A stretch of 64,000 bases of DNA, from the NCBI GenBank assembly GCA_016717265.1, contig JADKFX010000001.1, positions 3,942,501 through 4,006,500 of the forward strand, given 5' to 3'. The translations under genes were made by a program, and so were the position numbers. The stretch comes from Saprospiraceae bacterium (GTDB lineage: Bacteria; Bacteroidota; Bacteroidia; Chitinophagales; Saprospiraceae). Below, piece after piece: positions 9,442 through 19,299 of this stretch (position 1 is the first letter of the stretch; the number at the start of each line of letters is the position of its first letter). Below the pieces are notes generated by a model. The model saw nothing but the letters and a program-made list of their open reading frames with translations. It searched no databases and was not told where the DNA came from.

Positions 9442-10281
9442 ATGAACCTACAAGAATTGAAACGGGTTGCATCCCAGTTGCGCAGGGATATTATTCGTCA
9501 AACTTCCCAATGTGCCAGCGGTCATCCGGGAGCTTCTCTCGGTTGTGCAGATTTTCTGACAGCACTTTATTTTCAGGTATTAAATAAGAAAATACCATTT
9601 TCAATGGAAGGTAAAGAAGAAGACATTTTTTTCTTGTCAAATGGTCATATATCACCAGTCTTTTATGCAGCATTAGCGCGTTGTGGATATTTTCCAGTCG
9701 AAGAATTGAATACCTTTCGAAGAATAAATTCCAGATTACAAGGTCATCCAACAACACATGATCATTTACCTGGTGTTCGTATTGCATCCGGTTCCTTAGG
9801 ACAAGGTGTCAGTGCTGCATTAGGAGCCGCTCTCGGAAAACGACTCGACAAAGATCCTGGATTCGTATATGTTTTAACTGGGGATGGCGAATTGCAAGAA
9901 GGACAAATCTGGGAAGCTTTAATGGCTGCAGCTCATTATAAAATTGATAATCTAATAGTAACCGTCGATTGGAATGGTCAACAAATCGATGGACCCAATG
10001 ATAAGGTAATGGCCTTAGGAGATTTGCCTGCCAAATGGGCAAGTTTTGGCTGGGAAGTGCTCCAAATGAACGGAAATATAATGGAAGAAGTTCTTGAAAC
10101 TTTAGCTTTAGCAAAATCAAAAACCGGCCATGGTAAACCGATTGTAATTCTTATGAAAACGATTATGGGTTTTGGCGTTGATTTTATGATGGGTACCCAT
10201 AAATGGCATGGCGTAGCCCCAAATGCAGAACAAACAGTAACAGCACTTGCCCAATTGGAAGAAACGCTTGGAGACTTTTAA
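9442..10281 (+). CDS. Transketolase, N-terminal (TPP-binding) subunit
   Basis: First half of a split transketolase, which transfers two-carbon units in the pentose phosphate pathway. Motifs include 'SGHPGASLG' near residue 25 and the thiamine diphosphate motif 'GDGELQEGQIWEA' near residue 149, ending in 'VDWNGQQIDG'. The product has 279 residues from ATG 9442; a TTG at 9430 would add four residues but overlaps the promoter element. The C-terminal subunit gene follows after 250 nt on the same strand. The two products together match one full-length transketolase. Confidence 0.93.
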   Translation: MNLQELKRVASQLRRDIIRQTSQCASGHPGASLGCADFLTALYFQVLNKKIPFSMEGKEEDIFFLSNGHISPVFYAALARCGYFPVEELNTFRRINSRLQGHPTTHDHLPGVRIASGSLGQGVSAALGAALGKRLDKDPGFVYVLTGDGELQEGQIWEALMAAAHYKIDNLIVTVDWNGQQIDGPNDKVMALGDLPAKWASFGWEVLQMNGNIMEEVLETLALAKSKTGHGKPIVILMKTIMGFGVDFMMGTHKWHGVAPNAEQTVTALAQLEETLGDF

Positions 10282-10531
10282 ATTGGAAGCTTATGAAGAT
10301 TCCAGGCATCGTTTGCAAACCTAAAATGGCTGATCATTGGATGCACATAACAGGCCTTTTTTGTTTGAAATTATCATCGGTGATAAAATTGTAAAATGCA
10401 ATGATTTATAAATAATTAATCTTTAAAGGAGTTTCATGAAACCGAAAAATTAACCTCCTGTATTTCTGAATTTATATAAACAAACAACGAACTACTCCTT
10501 AAACCGAATCACAAATAAACTATCATTTAAA

Positions 10532-11482
10532 ATGTCCTGGGATCAATATCAATCAACAAAAAAAGTAGCAACCCGAAATGGCTTTGGAGAAGGTTTTTTG
10601 GAAGCAGGTAGAAAAAATCATGAGGTCGTAGGCTTATGTGCCGATTTAATTGGTTCATTAAAAATGGATGCTTTTCAAAAAGAATTTCCAGATCGTTTTT
10701 TTCAAACAGGGGTGGCAGAAGCAAATATGATTGGAATGGCCGCTGGACTTGCAATTGTCGGCAAAATACCATATACAGGAACCTTTGCAAATTTTAGTAC
10801 GGGTCGTGTGTATGACCAGATTCGTCAATCGGTGGCATACTCAGATAAAAATGTTAAAATTTGTGCCTCCCATGCTGGTGTAACATTAGGTGAAGATGGC
10901 GCTACCCATCAAATTTTGGAAGACATCGGACTCATGAAAATGCTTCCTGGCATGACCGTAATTAATCCAGCAGATGCCGCACAAACAAAAGCTGCAGCAA
11001 TGGCTATTGCCGATTGGAAAGGTCCCGTTTATTTGCGTTTTGGAAGGCCAGATTGGCCTGTATTTTTAGAAAACATGCCATTTGAAATTGGCAAAGCATT
11101 GACCTTAAAAGAAGGTAAAGATGTAAGTATTTTTGCAACGGGACATCTATTATGGCAAGCATTGGAAGCAGTTCGAATTTTAGAAACTGAAGGCATCGAT
11201 TGCGAACTAATAAACATTCATACTATAAAACCAATTGATCAGGATGCAATTTTAAAATCAGTTCGTAAAACAAATCGCGTAGTCAGTTGTGAGGAACATC
11301 AACGAAATGGTGGTTTGGGTGATTCTATAGCTCAAATTCTGGTACAACACCATCCTTGTCGCCAGGAATATGTGGCGGTGAATGATTCTTTTGGTGAATC
11401 TGGTAAGCCTCTTGAGCTGTTAGATAAATATGGTTTAAGTGTAATGAATGTTGTCAATGCTATTAAAAAGGTGCTTGTCTGA
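10532..11482 (+). CDS. Transketolase, C-terminal (pyrimidine-binding) subunit
   Basis: Second half of the split transketolase. The 316-residue protein has the pyrimidine-binding domain at about 10-175, with 'TGVAEANMIGMAAGLA' holding the conserved catalytic Glu near residue 59. The transketolase C-terminal domain follows at about 190-315. It pairs with the upstream N-subunit gene. The 250-nt gap is long for an operon, so it may also have its own promoter. Starts at ATG 10532. Confidence 0.92.
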   Translation: MSWDQYQSTKKVATRNGFGEGFLEAGRKNHEVVGLCADLIGSLKMDAFQKEFPDRFFQTGVAEANMIGMAAGLAIVGKIPYTGTFANFSTGRVYDQIRQSVAYSDKNVKICASHAGVTLGEDGATHQILEDIGLMKMLPGMTVINPADAAQTKAAAMAIADWKGPVYLRFGRPDWPVFLENMPFEIGKALTLKEGKDVSIFATGHLLWQALEAVRILETEGIDCELINIHTIKPIDQDAILKSVRKTNRVVSCEEHQRNGGLGDSIAQILVQHHPCRQEYVAVNDSFGESGKPLELLDKYGLSVMNVVNAIKKVLV

Positions 11483-11605
11483 TACCATTTTTTTAATTCA
11501 TTTAGTAACATTAAATTTCTTGTTTTCCTCTTAGTTCAATTGAATATTACTGAATTTTAGTTAAATTTTCACATTTCTTTTGTTTCTGTGAACAATTAAA
11601 TAGTA

Positions 11606-11613
11606 TATATTTG
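11606..11613 (+). promoter_or_regulatory. -7 promoter element of the CHRD protein gene
   Basis: TATATTTG at 11606-11613 is an exact TAnnTTTG match in a very AT-rich stretch. A TTTG at 11579-11582 lies 23 nt upstream. The gene's ATG follows 77 nt later. Confidence 0.5.
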
Positions 11614-11690
11614 TTTACTATTTGACCCAGGATTATTTCCGATCAAGCGATTCATTCTACTTTGAATATTTATTTTTAACTTATAACAAG

Positions 11691-13490
11691 ATGTTTATGA
11701 AAAAAATCTTTACGTACTCTACGTTCCTTTTACTTATGGCGCTTTTTAGCTTTACCCAAACAGGGTATGCAGAAAATGGTCAATTAATGTTTGTTGCTAC
11801 CATGTCGGCAGGCGATGAAGTACCACCAGTAAGAAGTGATGCATTAGGTTTAATGACCTTTTTAATCTCTGAAGATCGAACAGAAATGTTTGTTCATGGT
11901 GCTTTTTCAAATTTGACAGGCACGGTTGGAGGTTGCCATATTCACCTCGGTGGTTCTGATACTACAGGTCCTGTCTATATTGATTTAAGCTCCCTAATTG
12001 TTGGCAAACGAATTAAAGGTGCTGTAAAAATTCCTGCTGGTTTTTTCCCATTAGCGATGTTGTCTGAACTGTATGTAAATGTTCATACTAGTGTATTCCC
12101 AAATGGAGAAATCAGAGGTCAGTTGAATTGGAAAGCAGAACTTATTTTTCCTGCAATATTAGCTGGAAATAATGAAGTACCACCCGTAACTACCAATGGT
12201 TTAGGGGTAGGAACCTTTCGATTCTCTCAGAATTTAACAAGATTGCAATATGAAATTTTACCAACTGGGCTTTCGGGTCCGGCTACAGCAGCACATATCC
12301 ACCAAGGACCTACTGGAGCTAATGGACCTGTAATTGCGGATTTAAATGCAGGGCCTTTTATAACTGGCACCATCGAAGATCCAATAATCGTAGAAGATGT
12401 TTTATTTTCAATTTTCTTCACCGGTGCATATGTTAATATTCATACAGCTGCCAATCCAGGTGGTGAAATTAGAGGACAACTCGTGTATGAAGCACTTGTA
12501 AATGGTAGTGGTATTATGAATGGTGATCAGGAAACTCCTCCAGTTACGACTTCTGCCAGAGGTTATGGATATGCATCTTTACAATATCCTAATTTAGATA
12601 CCATTTTTTATGTTGTTCATTTTGAAGGAGTAGCAGCTACTGCGGCTCATATTCATCTTGGACCTGCCGGACAAAGTGGACCTGTATTAACTGCACTAAC
12701 ACCATCAAACACTCCAAATTTATATTTTGGCAGAGCTCGAGTAAGTCCTGATAATGTAACTGCTTTCCTGAAAGATGAACTCTATTTTAATATTCACAGT
12801 TCTGCAAATCCAGGGGGAGAAATCAGAGGTCAAATACAAAGTAACATCATGAAATCATTTGCTTTTGACTTGTGTGGTGATCAGGAAATTCCAGTTAAAA
12901 ATGTAAATGCATATGGTGCAGCTTATGTTGCAATCAATAAAGCAAATACAGAATTAGATTATGGAATGCTCGTAAATGATTTAAATGGAGATGCAACATC
13001 CGCTCATATTCACGATGGTGCATTCGGTGTAAATGGACCAGTTGCTGTGGTGTTGGATTTACCAAATACATTCGCTACAAATGTAATTCCGATTACCGGT
13101 GGCATTGTTGCAAAACTTGAAAAAGATGGTGCTTATTTTAATGTACACACTCCGGCAAATCCAGCGGGAGAAGTAAGAGGACAAATAAGAAGAGTTCTTT
13201 CTTGTATTATAAATACTGGAAATCAGGAAAGTGCTATTCGTGAAATTACATTAAGCAATACCATCACAAATCATTCCTTAAATTTAGAAGCAGATCTTGA
13301 TAAAAATATAAATGCAACGATTTATGTCACTGATATTTCAGGAAAACAAATAATGCATTGGACTACGAATTTCAATTCAGGCATTAATAAACAAAGCTAT
13401 AATGTTGAAAAACTATCCAGTGGTTTTTATTTATTGAATATAATTGAAGAAAACAATTCAATTAAATCATTAAAATTTGTAAAACAATAA
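11691..13490 (+). CDS. Secreted protein with four CHRD domains and a T9SS sorting domain
   Basis: Surface or secreted protein of unknown function. A signal peptide ends at 'TGYA'. Four CHRD repeats of about 115 residues follow, each marked by a 'HIHxGxxGxxGPV' motif and by 'FNIHSxxNPGGEIRGQ' near its end. CHRD domains were named from chordin; their role in bacteria is not settled. The last 85 residues form a type A T9SS sorting domain ending in 'SLKFVKQ', so the protein should be exported by type IX secretion. I use ATG 11691; ATG 11697 (MKKIF) is equally good. A strong terminator follows. Confidence 0.88.
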   Translation: MFMKKIFTYSTFLLLMALFSFTQTGYAENGQLMFVATMSAGDEVPPVRSDALGLMTFLISEDRTEMFVHGAFSNLTGTVGGCHIHLGGSDTTGPVYIDLSSLIVGKRIKGAVKIPAGFFPLAMLSELYVNVHTSVFPNGEIRGQLNWKAELIFPAILAGNNEVPPVTTNGLGVGTFRFSQNLTRLQYEILPTGLSGPATAAHIHQGPTGANGPVIADLNAGPFITGTIEDPIIVEDVLFSIFFTGAYVNIHTAANPGGEIRGQLVYEALVNGSGIMNGDQETPPVTTSARGYGYASLQYPNLDTIFYVVHFEGVAATAAHIHLGPAGQSGPVLTALTPSNTPNLYFGRARVSPDNVTAFLKDELYFNIHSSANPGGEIRGQIQSNIMKSFAFDLCGDQEIPVKNVNAYGAAYVAINKANTELDYGMLVNDLNGDATSAHIHDGAFGVNGPVAVVLDLPNTFATNVIPITGGIVAKLEKDGAYFNVHTPANPAGEVRGQIRRVLSCIINTGNQESAIREITLSNTITNHSLNLEADLDKNINATIYVTDISGKQIMHWTTNFNSGINKQSYNVEKLSSGFYLLNIIEENNSIKSLKFVKQ

Positions 13491-13521
13491 AATTAAGTTT
13501 TTCATAATTAATTATTTTTGG

Positions 13522-13557
13522 AAACCACCCCATAGAAATATTGGGGTGGTTTTTTTA
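13522..13557 (+). terminator. Rho-independent terminator after the CHRD gene
   Basis: An 11-bp perfect stem (AAACCACCCCA at 13522-13532 with TGGGGTGGTTT at 13542-13552) has a 9-nt loop and a T-tract to 13557. It lies 32 nt after the CHRD stop codon. Confidence 0.85.
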
Positions 13558-13757
13558 TTACACAATAAATAATTTAATTAATTTGATTTTTTAGAGCTGA
13601 TTTCAATCTTCCAGTTTAATTTTTTAACCAGAATAATTTCAACTCCAATAAAATTAACATTAGCGAATTTAAATTTGATTCCTGTTTTAATAAATGAATA
13701 TGTCACCGAAATTATTGTAAACTTAAAGGGTTACTATTTGATGGATATATTTTTAGT

Positions 13758-16622
13758 TCAATTTAATTTGGTGAAACTCATTTCTCCTATTTCTGTCTTT
13801 AAAAACTGACCGGTATAACTTTCCTTTACTTTTGTAAGTTGTTCTGGGGTGCCAAAGGCTACTATGTTTCCTCCATGTTTACCGCCATCAGGTCCGAGAT
13901 CCAAAATATAATCTGCTACTTTGATAACATCCAGGTTATGCTCAATTACCATTACTGTATTACCCCGATCAACTAGCTTTTGAAGCACTGCTATTAAATG
14001 TTGGATATCTTCAAAATGCAAACCGGTAGTAGGCTCATCCAAAATGTAAAGCGTTTTGCCAGTATCTTTTTTTGAAAGCTCTTCCGCTAATTTTACACGT
14101 TGTGCTTCTCCTCCAGATAATGTGGTTGCCTGCTGGCCAAGCGTAATATAGGTCAATCCAACATCACATAAGGTTTTTAGCTTGCGATATATATTCGGGA
14201 TGTTTTCAAAAAATGTACTTGCTTCTTCTACGGTCATATCTAAAACATCTCCAATAGATTTTCCTTTAAATAATATCTCTAGTGTTTCCCTGTTGTATCT
14301 TTTCCCATTGCAGGATTCACAATGCACATAAACATCGGGCAAAAAATTCATTTCAATAAGCTTCATTCCACCGCCTTCACATACTTCACATCGACCTCCT
14401 TTTACATTAAATGAAAAACGTCCGGGTTTATATCCACGAATTTTTGATTCCGGCAATCCGGTAAACAAATTCCGGATTTCAGTAAATACGCCTGTGTATG
14501 TTGCCGGATTGGAGCGCGGTGTTCGACCTATAGGATCCTGATCAATTTCGATTACTTTATCCAAATGATCTAAACCTTCCATTTTTTCATAAGCTAATGG
14601 TCGTTGCAAGCTATTATAAAAATATTCGCGGAGAACAGGATATAAAGTTTCATTTATCAAACTTGATTTACCACTTCCCGAAACTCCGGTTATGCATAAA
14701 AATGTTCCGAGTGGAAATTTAATACTTAGATTTTTTAAATTATGTCCGGTGGCTCCATAAATAAGTAGAAAGTTGCCATTTCCCTTTCTTCTTACTTTTG
14801 GAATCTCAATATTCTTTCTACCAGATAAATAATCTGCAGTTAAAGATTGTTCATTCAAAAAACTTGCAGGATCTCCTTGTGCTACTAGTACACCACCATG
14901 AATTCCTGCACCAGGACCTAAATCAATAATATAATCAGATGCCATCATGATGTCTTTATCATGCTCCACGACAATTACTGTATTTCCTATATTTGTTAAT
15001 TCCCGCAACGATTTAATTAAACGATGATTATCGCGTTGATGCAAGCCTATAGAAGGTTCGTCTAAAATATAAGTAATCCCAGTTAATTGCGAACCTATTT
15101 GAGTGGCGAGTCGGGTGCGTTGTGATTCACCGCCAGATAAACTTATGGCTGTTCTATTTAAACTTAAGTAATCCAAACCTACATACATTAAAAATCCAAC
15201 TCGTGCGCGCAACTCCTTTAATATATCTTTACCAATTATTTTTTGTCGTTCTGTTAATCTAGGTTCCACTTCCAAGAGCCAATGATTCAAATCCACAATA
15301 TCCATATTCGCGAGCTCTGCAATATTCTTTTCATCAATTCGAAAATATAAACTTTCTTTTTTTAATCGGGTTCCACCACAAACTTCGCAATCTGAAATAG
15401 TCATAAAGTCTTCTGCGAATTGCCGGATTTTTTCTGAAGTCGTTTCTCTATACCATCTTTTTAGCATATTAATGAGTCCTTCACTTGCTAAATGATAATT
15501 TCCTTCAAACCAAACATTTGCTGTTGGAGCAGGATAGGAATCATCACCTCCATATAAAATAGTATCCATAGCTTTTTTAGGAATCTTCTTTATAGGAACT
15601 GCAAAATTAAATTTATGGCGATCTGCAATTTGCTTTAACTGTTTAAATAAATAATTATCCCGCACTTCACCTAAGGGAACAATACCAGACTCATTGATCG
15701 TTTTTTCATCATCTGGAATCACTTGTTTTAAATCCACCGCATGCACGGATCCCAATCCTTTACATTCCGGACAAGCGCCATATGGTGAATTAAATGAAAA
15801 CGAATTTGGAGAGGGTTCATCATATGACATACCCGATTCAGTATCCATCAATCGCTTACTAAATGGTACTATTTTATTTTCGTCTTGCAATAAAATAAAC
15901 AAGACATCTTGTCCGATTTTTAATGCAGTTTGTATACTATACGTGAGTCGTTCAATTTTCTCAGGTAAAACTTGGATACGATCTATTAATACTTCAATGT
16001 CATGAATTTTAAAACGATCCACTTGCAGTGCAGGTTTTAACTCTGTTATTTCACCATCAATACGAACTTTATTAAAACCTTGCTTTCGAATTTGGTCAAA
16101 CAATTCCCGATAATGTCCTTTTCGGGAACGTACCAAAGGGGCTAAGATGCTAATGTTTTTTGAATGATATTGTTTTTGTATCAACTCCAACATTTGCTCT
16201 TCAGAATATCGAACCATCTTTCTGCCACTCACATGCGAATATGCCTCTGCAGATCGGGCATATAATAATCGCAATAAATCATAGATTTCGGTAATGGTAC
16301 CAACGGTTGATCTGGGATTCCAACCGGTTGTTTTTTGCTCAATTGAAATCACCGGACTTAATCCATCGATTTTTTCCACTTGAGGCCTTTCAATATTACC
16401 TATAAACTGCCGGGCATAATGAGAAAACGTCTCCATATATCGGCGTTGACCTTCCGCAAAAATAGTATCAAATGCAAGCGACGATTTTCCGCTACCAGAG
16501 ATTCCTGTGATTACAGTTAATTGATTTCTAGGTATTTTTAAAGAGATGTTTTTTAAGTTATGCTCCGCGGCTCCAACAACCTCAATATAATCCAGATCTT
16601 TATATATGTCCTTAATTTCCAT
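13758..16622 (-). CDS. uvrA: UvrABC excinuclease subunit A
   Basis: Damage-recognition ATPase of nucleotide excision repair. The 954-residue product has two ABC ATPase modules, with Walker A 'GISGSGKSS' near residue 42 and 'GVSGSGKSS' near residue 647. Zinc-finger cysteine pairs are visible in 'CPECKG', 'CEVCGG' and 'CEVCEGGG...CESCNG'. Signatures 'LSGGESQR' and 'LSGGEAQR' are both present. The frame extends to a TTG at 16634, but that overlaps the -7 promoter element, and ATG 16622 is the credible start. Monocistronic; convergent with the CHRD gene. Confidence 0.97.
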   Translation of the reverse strand: MEIKDIYKDLDYIEVVGAAEHNLKNISLKIPRNQLTVITGISGSGKSSLAFDTIFAEGQRRYMETFSHYARQFIGNIERPQVEKIDGLSPVISIEQKTTGWNPRSTVGTITEIYDLLRLLYARSAEAYSHVSGRKMVRYSEEQMLELIQKQYHSKNISILAPLVRSRKGHYRELFDQIRKQGFNKVRIDGEITELKPALQVDRFKIHDIEVLIDRIQVLPEKIERLTYSIQTALKIGQDVLFILLQDENKIVPFSKRLMDTESGMSYDEPSPNSFSFNSPYGACPECKGLGSVHAVDLKQVIPDDEKTINESGIVPLGEVRDNYLFKQLKQIADRHKFNFAVPIKKIPKKAMDTILYGGDDSYPAPTANVWFEGNYHLASEGLINMLKRWYRETTSEKIRQFAEDFMTISDCEVCGGTRLKKESLYFRIDEKNIAELANMDIVDLNHWLLEVEPRLTERQKIIGKDILKELRARVGFLMYVGLDYLSLNRTAISLSGGESQRTRLATQIGSQLTGITYILDEPSIGLHQRDNHRLIKSLRELTNIGNTVIVVEHDKDIMMASDYIIDLGPGAGIHGGVLVAQGDPASFLNEQSLTADYLSGRKNIEIPKVRRKGNGNFLLIYGATGHNLKNLSIKFPLGTFLCITGVSGSGKSSLINETLYPVLREYFYNSLQRPLAYEKMEGLDHLDKVIEIDQDPIGRTPRSNPATYTGVFTEIRNLFTGLPESKIRGYKPGRFSFNVKGGRCEVCEGGGMKLIEMNFLPDVYVHCESCNGKRYNRETLEILFKGKSIGDVLDMTVEEASTFFENIPNIYRKLKTLCDVGLTYITLGQQATTLSGGEAQRVKLAEELSKKDTGKTLYILDEPTTGLHFEDIQHLIAVLQKLVDRGNTVMVIEHNLDVIKVADYILDLGPDGGKHGGNIVAFGTPEQLTKVKESYTGQFLKTEIGEMSFTKLN

Positions 16623-16631
16623 AGTAACCGG

Positions 16632-16639
16632 CAAAGATA
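16632..16639 (-). promoter_or_regulatory. -7 promoter element of uvrA
   Basis: TATCTTTG on the minus strand matches TAnnTTTG. Its last base is separated from the uvrA ATG by 9 nt, which implies a nearly leaderless mRNA and argues against the upstream TTG start. Confidence 0.5.
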
Positions 16640-16860
16640 ACGGAAAAGATCAAAGAGATTGTAGCCTTATGTAAAGAGATTTAAATTTAGAATATACTTT
16701 AATTTTTGCACTAAAATGGATTGCATTACAAGGTCAAATTAAGAGTAGGCAAATATTCAGGAATTCTATAAATTTAAAAATCAAATCAATCTGCCCCAGA
16801 TAAAATTTCTCAAAATCTATTTTAATTTATTAATAAAATTATGAAAACGATTCTCCTTAC

Positions 16861-17676
16861 TTAAATCATTTTCTCAAGTACACTAAAAAGTTTGTCAGAT
16901 GATTTATGAATGACTTCAATTACAGATTCCATAGTTGTTTTTGTAAAACTGGAAGATTCTGGTGTAGAATTGGTCACTACAGCAACTGCCATAATTTCCA
17001 TTTCACATTGGTGGGCAACAATAACTTCCGGTACGGTTGACATGCCAACGATATCAGCCCCGAGTATTCGAATCATACGATATTCTGCAGGCGTTTCTAA
17101 ACTTGGACCTTGCAATCCAAAATAAATCCCTTTATGAAACGTAATTTTTAATTCATCACAAACTTGCTTTGCCTTTTCTAATAAAGCTTTATTGTAAACA
17201 TCCGACATATCCGGAAAACGAACCCCAAGCCTGTGATCATATAATCCTCGTAAAGGATTTTGAGGGTGAAAATTAATATGGTCTTCAATAAATACAATTT
17301 CTCCCGCCTGGTATAAAGGATTAACGGTACCTGATGCATTTGTAATCCATAATTTTTTGACTCCCAAAAATTTTAATACCCGAATTGGAAAGGTAATTTC
17401 TTGTGCAGTATAACCTTCATAATAATGTAAGCGTCCGGAGAGAATTAAAATTAATTTACCATTCCATTTTGCCAATATTAATTTACCAACATGACTTTCA
17501 ACAGTTGTTGGTAGAAAATATGGGATTACTTTAAATGAAATTTCCTTAATAATTTCAATTCGGTCTAATAAAGTTCCAAGTCCGGTTCCTAGAATGATAG
17601 CGTGATCTGGAATGGCCTCTATTTTTTTTGAAATAAAATTAGCTGCTTGCTCAATTTGTTGATACAATTCTGACAT
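16861..17676 (-). CDS. Purine nucleoside phosphorylase (trimeric, inosine/guanosine type)
   Basis: Trimeric class PNP that phosphorolyses purine (deoxy)nucleosides to base plus (deoxy)ribose 1-phosphate. The 271-residue protein has 'ILGTGLGTL' at about 29-37 (phosphate loop), 'GRLHYYEGY' (phosphate/His region), 'GPSLETPAEYRM' with the conserved Glu, 'GADIVGMSTVPEVIVA', and the purine-contact Asn in 'VVTNSTPES'. It lies 13 nt downstream of mqnC and is probably cotranscribed with it. Salvage of the hypoxanthine-type by-product of menaquinone synthesis is possible but is only suggested by that position. Confidence 0.9.
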   Translation of the reverse strand: MSELYQQIEQAANFISKKIEAIPDHAIILGTGLGTLLDRIEIIKEISFKVIPYFLPTTVESHVGKLILAKWNGKLILILSGRLHYYEGYTAQEITFPIRVLKFLGVKKLWITNASGTVNPLYQAGEIVFIEDHINFHPQNPLRGLYDHRLGVRFPDMSDVYNKALLEKAKQVCDELKITFHKGIYFGLQGPSLETPAEYRMIRILGADIVGMSTVPEVIVAHQCEMEIMAVAVVTNSTPESSSFTKTTMESVIEVIHKSSDKLFSVLEKMI

Positions 17677-17689
17677 GTTAATTTATAAT

Positions 17690-18832
17690 TTAATCTACCA
17701 ACATTTTATGATGATCTAATTGTTGGTCAATAATTTCTGCCGGAATCGAAATATGTTCGTATTGTTGATTCCGCAATTGAGCTATAAATCCTGCATCCCG
17801 AATTGCTTTTTGAATACCACTACTTGTAAAGCGATGTGAAGCCCCTGCAGCAGAAACTACATTCTCTTCTATCATGATACTTCCAAAATCGTTGGCTCCA
17901 CCATGTAAACAAATTTGAGCTGTTTGCTTGCCAATTGTTAACCAGGAAGCCTGAATATTGGTGATATTTGGCAACATAATTCTTGACACTGCTAACATGC
18001 GGATGTATTCATCAGCAGTACATTCGTTATAAGCTCTTTTCAAACGCTGCAAAAGGGTTCCTTCATCTTGAAAAGGCCAGGGTATAAAAGCTATAAATCC
18101 TTTAGCAGAGGATGGTTTTTCAGATTGAACTTGTCTGATTGCAACTAAATGCTCCATCCTTTCCAGATTTGTTTCTACATGTCCAAACATCATTGTTGCT
18201 GATGTAGTCAAATTCAATTGATGGGCAGCGCGCATTATATCTAACCATTCTTGGGCTCCACATTTTCCTTTACTAACTAATCTGCGGACCCGATCGGATA
18301 ATATTTCGGCACCAGCACCAGGAAGAGAATCTAAACCTGAATCTATAAGTGCTTTTAATACTTCCGTATGTGTTGATTTCTCAAGTTTTGTTATATGTGC
18401 CACTTCCGGAGGACCCAATGCATGCAATTTCAGACGAGGATATAAGGATTTTAATTCCCTGAATAAATTACAATAAAAATCTAATCCTAAATCTGGGTGA
18501 TGACCTCCTTGTAATAGCAACTGTTCACCCCCAAATCGGAAGGTTTCTTCTATTTTCTGTTTGTATTCTTCGATGCCTGTTATGTAAGATTCCGGGTGTC
18601 CGGGGGGGCGGTAAAAATTACAAAATTTACAATTCGCAACACAGACATTGGTTGTATTAGAGTTTCGGTCAATGATCCAGGTAACGATATTTCCGGGGAC
18701 TTTGATTTGCCGAATCTGATTGGCTACATACATCAATTCTGCGGTTCCGGCATGTTCAAACAACCATAAACCTTCTTCAGCAGTTAAGAACTCCAGTCGC
18801 AAGGCTTGATTAAGCAAATTATTTATATCCAA
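17690..18832 (-). CDS. mqnC: Cyclic dehypoxanthinyl futalosine synthase (radical SAM)
   Basis: Radical SAM enzyme of the futalosine route to menaquinone that cyclises dehypoxanthinyl futalosine. The 380-residue product shows the CxxxCxxC cluster motif in 'CVANCKFCNF' near residue 64, preceded by the family-typical 'VTWIIDRNSNTTN'. Other signs are 'GGEQLLLQGGHHPDLGL' and 'LPGAGAEILSDRVR'. It is related to CofH/MqnE, but the motif set fits MqnC. The only start in frame near the N-terminus is TTG 18832. A TATATTTG element lies 23 nt upstream of it. The PNP gene follows after 13 nt. Confidence 0.88.
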   Translation of the reverse strand: MDINNLLNQALRLEFLTAEEGLWLFEHAGTAELMYVANQIRQIKVPGNIVTWIIDRNSNTTNVCVANCKFCNFYRPPGHPESYITGIEEYKQKIEETFRFGGEQLLLQGGHHPDLGLDFYCNLFRELKSLYPRLKLHALGPPEVAHITKLEKSTHTEVLKALIDSGLDSLPGAGAEILSDRVRRLVSKGKCGAQEWLDIMRAAHQLNLTTSATMMFGHVETNLERMEHLVAIRQVQSEKPSSAKGFIAFIPWPFQDEGTLLQRLKRAYNECTADEYIRMLAVSRIMLPNITNIQASWLTIGKQTAQICLHGGANDFGSIMIEENVVSAAGASHRFTSSGIQKAIRDAGFIAQLRNQQYEHISIPAEIIDQQLDHHKMLVD

Positions 18833-18855
18833 TGTTGAATCGAATTTAATGCGGT

Positions 18856-18863
18856 CAAATATA
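18856..18863 (-). promoter_or_regulatory. -7 promoter element of mqnC
   Basis: TATATTTG on the minus strand is an exact TAnnTTTG match, 23 nt upstream of the TTG start of mqnC. Confidence 0.45.
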
Positions 18864-19101
18864 AATAAACAAGAAGGTTTGGTAGATTGTTTTTAAACTT
18901 GGCAAATCTATAATAGAATTTATTTTGTACAATCGACTCGAAAACAAGAACCAGAATCCCAAAAAAGAGCCAATAATCCACTCCTTAAATAATTAACAAA
19001 CCCTAGCTCGTTTGAATGTCGGCTGTGAGTGTCTTGGTATTCCTTACCATTCTTAATACACTGGTTGAGTAATATTCTTTAACAATTAAAACCAGTTTAT
19101 A

Positions 19102-19299
19102 ATGAACAACTCAAATGGCTCAAGCCAAACACCATTTCTACTGCAAGTAGTGGAAGTACAAGTTAGGTACCGGAATAAAACACCTTATGCCGAACGACAG
19201 AAGATTAATGGTTCTGCTGATGCTGAAAAAATATTTCGTGCTAATTGGGGAGACAACATGGAGATGGTTGAGGAATTCAATTTATTGTTCCTTACATGA
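19102..19299 (+). pseudogene. JAB-domain (RadC-like) protein, N-terminal remnant
   Basis: A 65-codon frame whose product matches in style the first part of Bacteroidota JAB-domain/RadC-like proteins: 'VVEVQVRYRNKTPYAERQKI', then 'SADAEKIFRANWGDNMEMVEEFNLLFL'. In intact members this segment precedes 'NR' and then the JAB metal site (HxH...D), which is absent here. The frame ends exactly where similarity would continue into the catalytic domain, so I read it as a truncated remnant. Such genes are commonly carried on integrative elements, and the next frame is also mobile-element-like. Recognised from memory of the family, not by a search. Confidence 0.55.
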
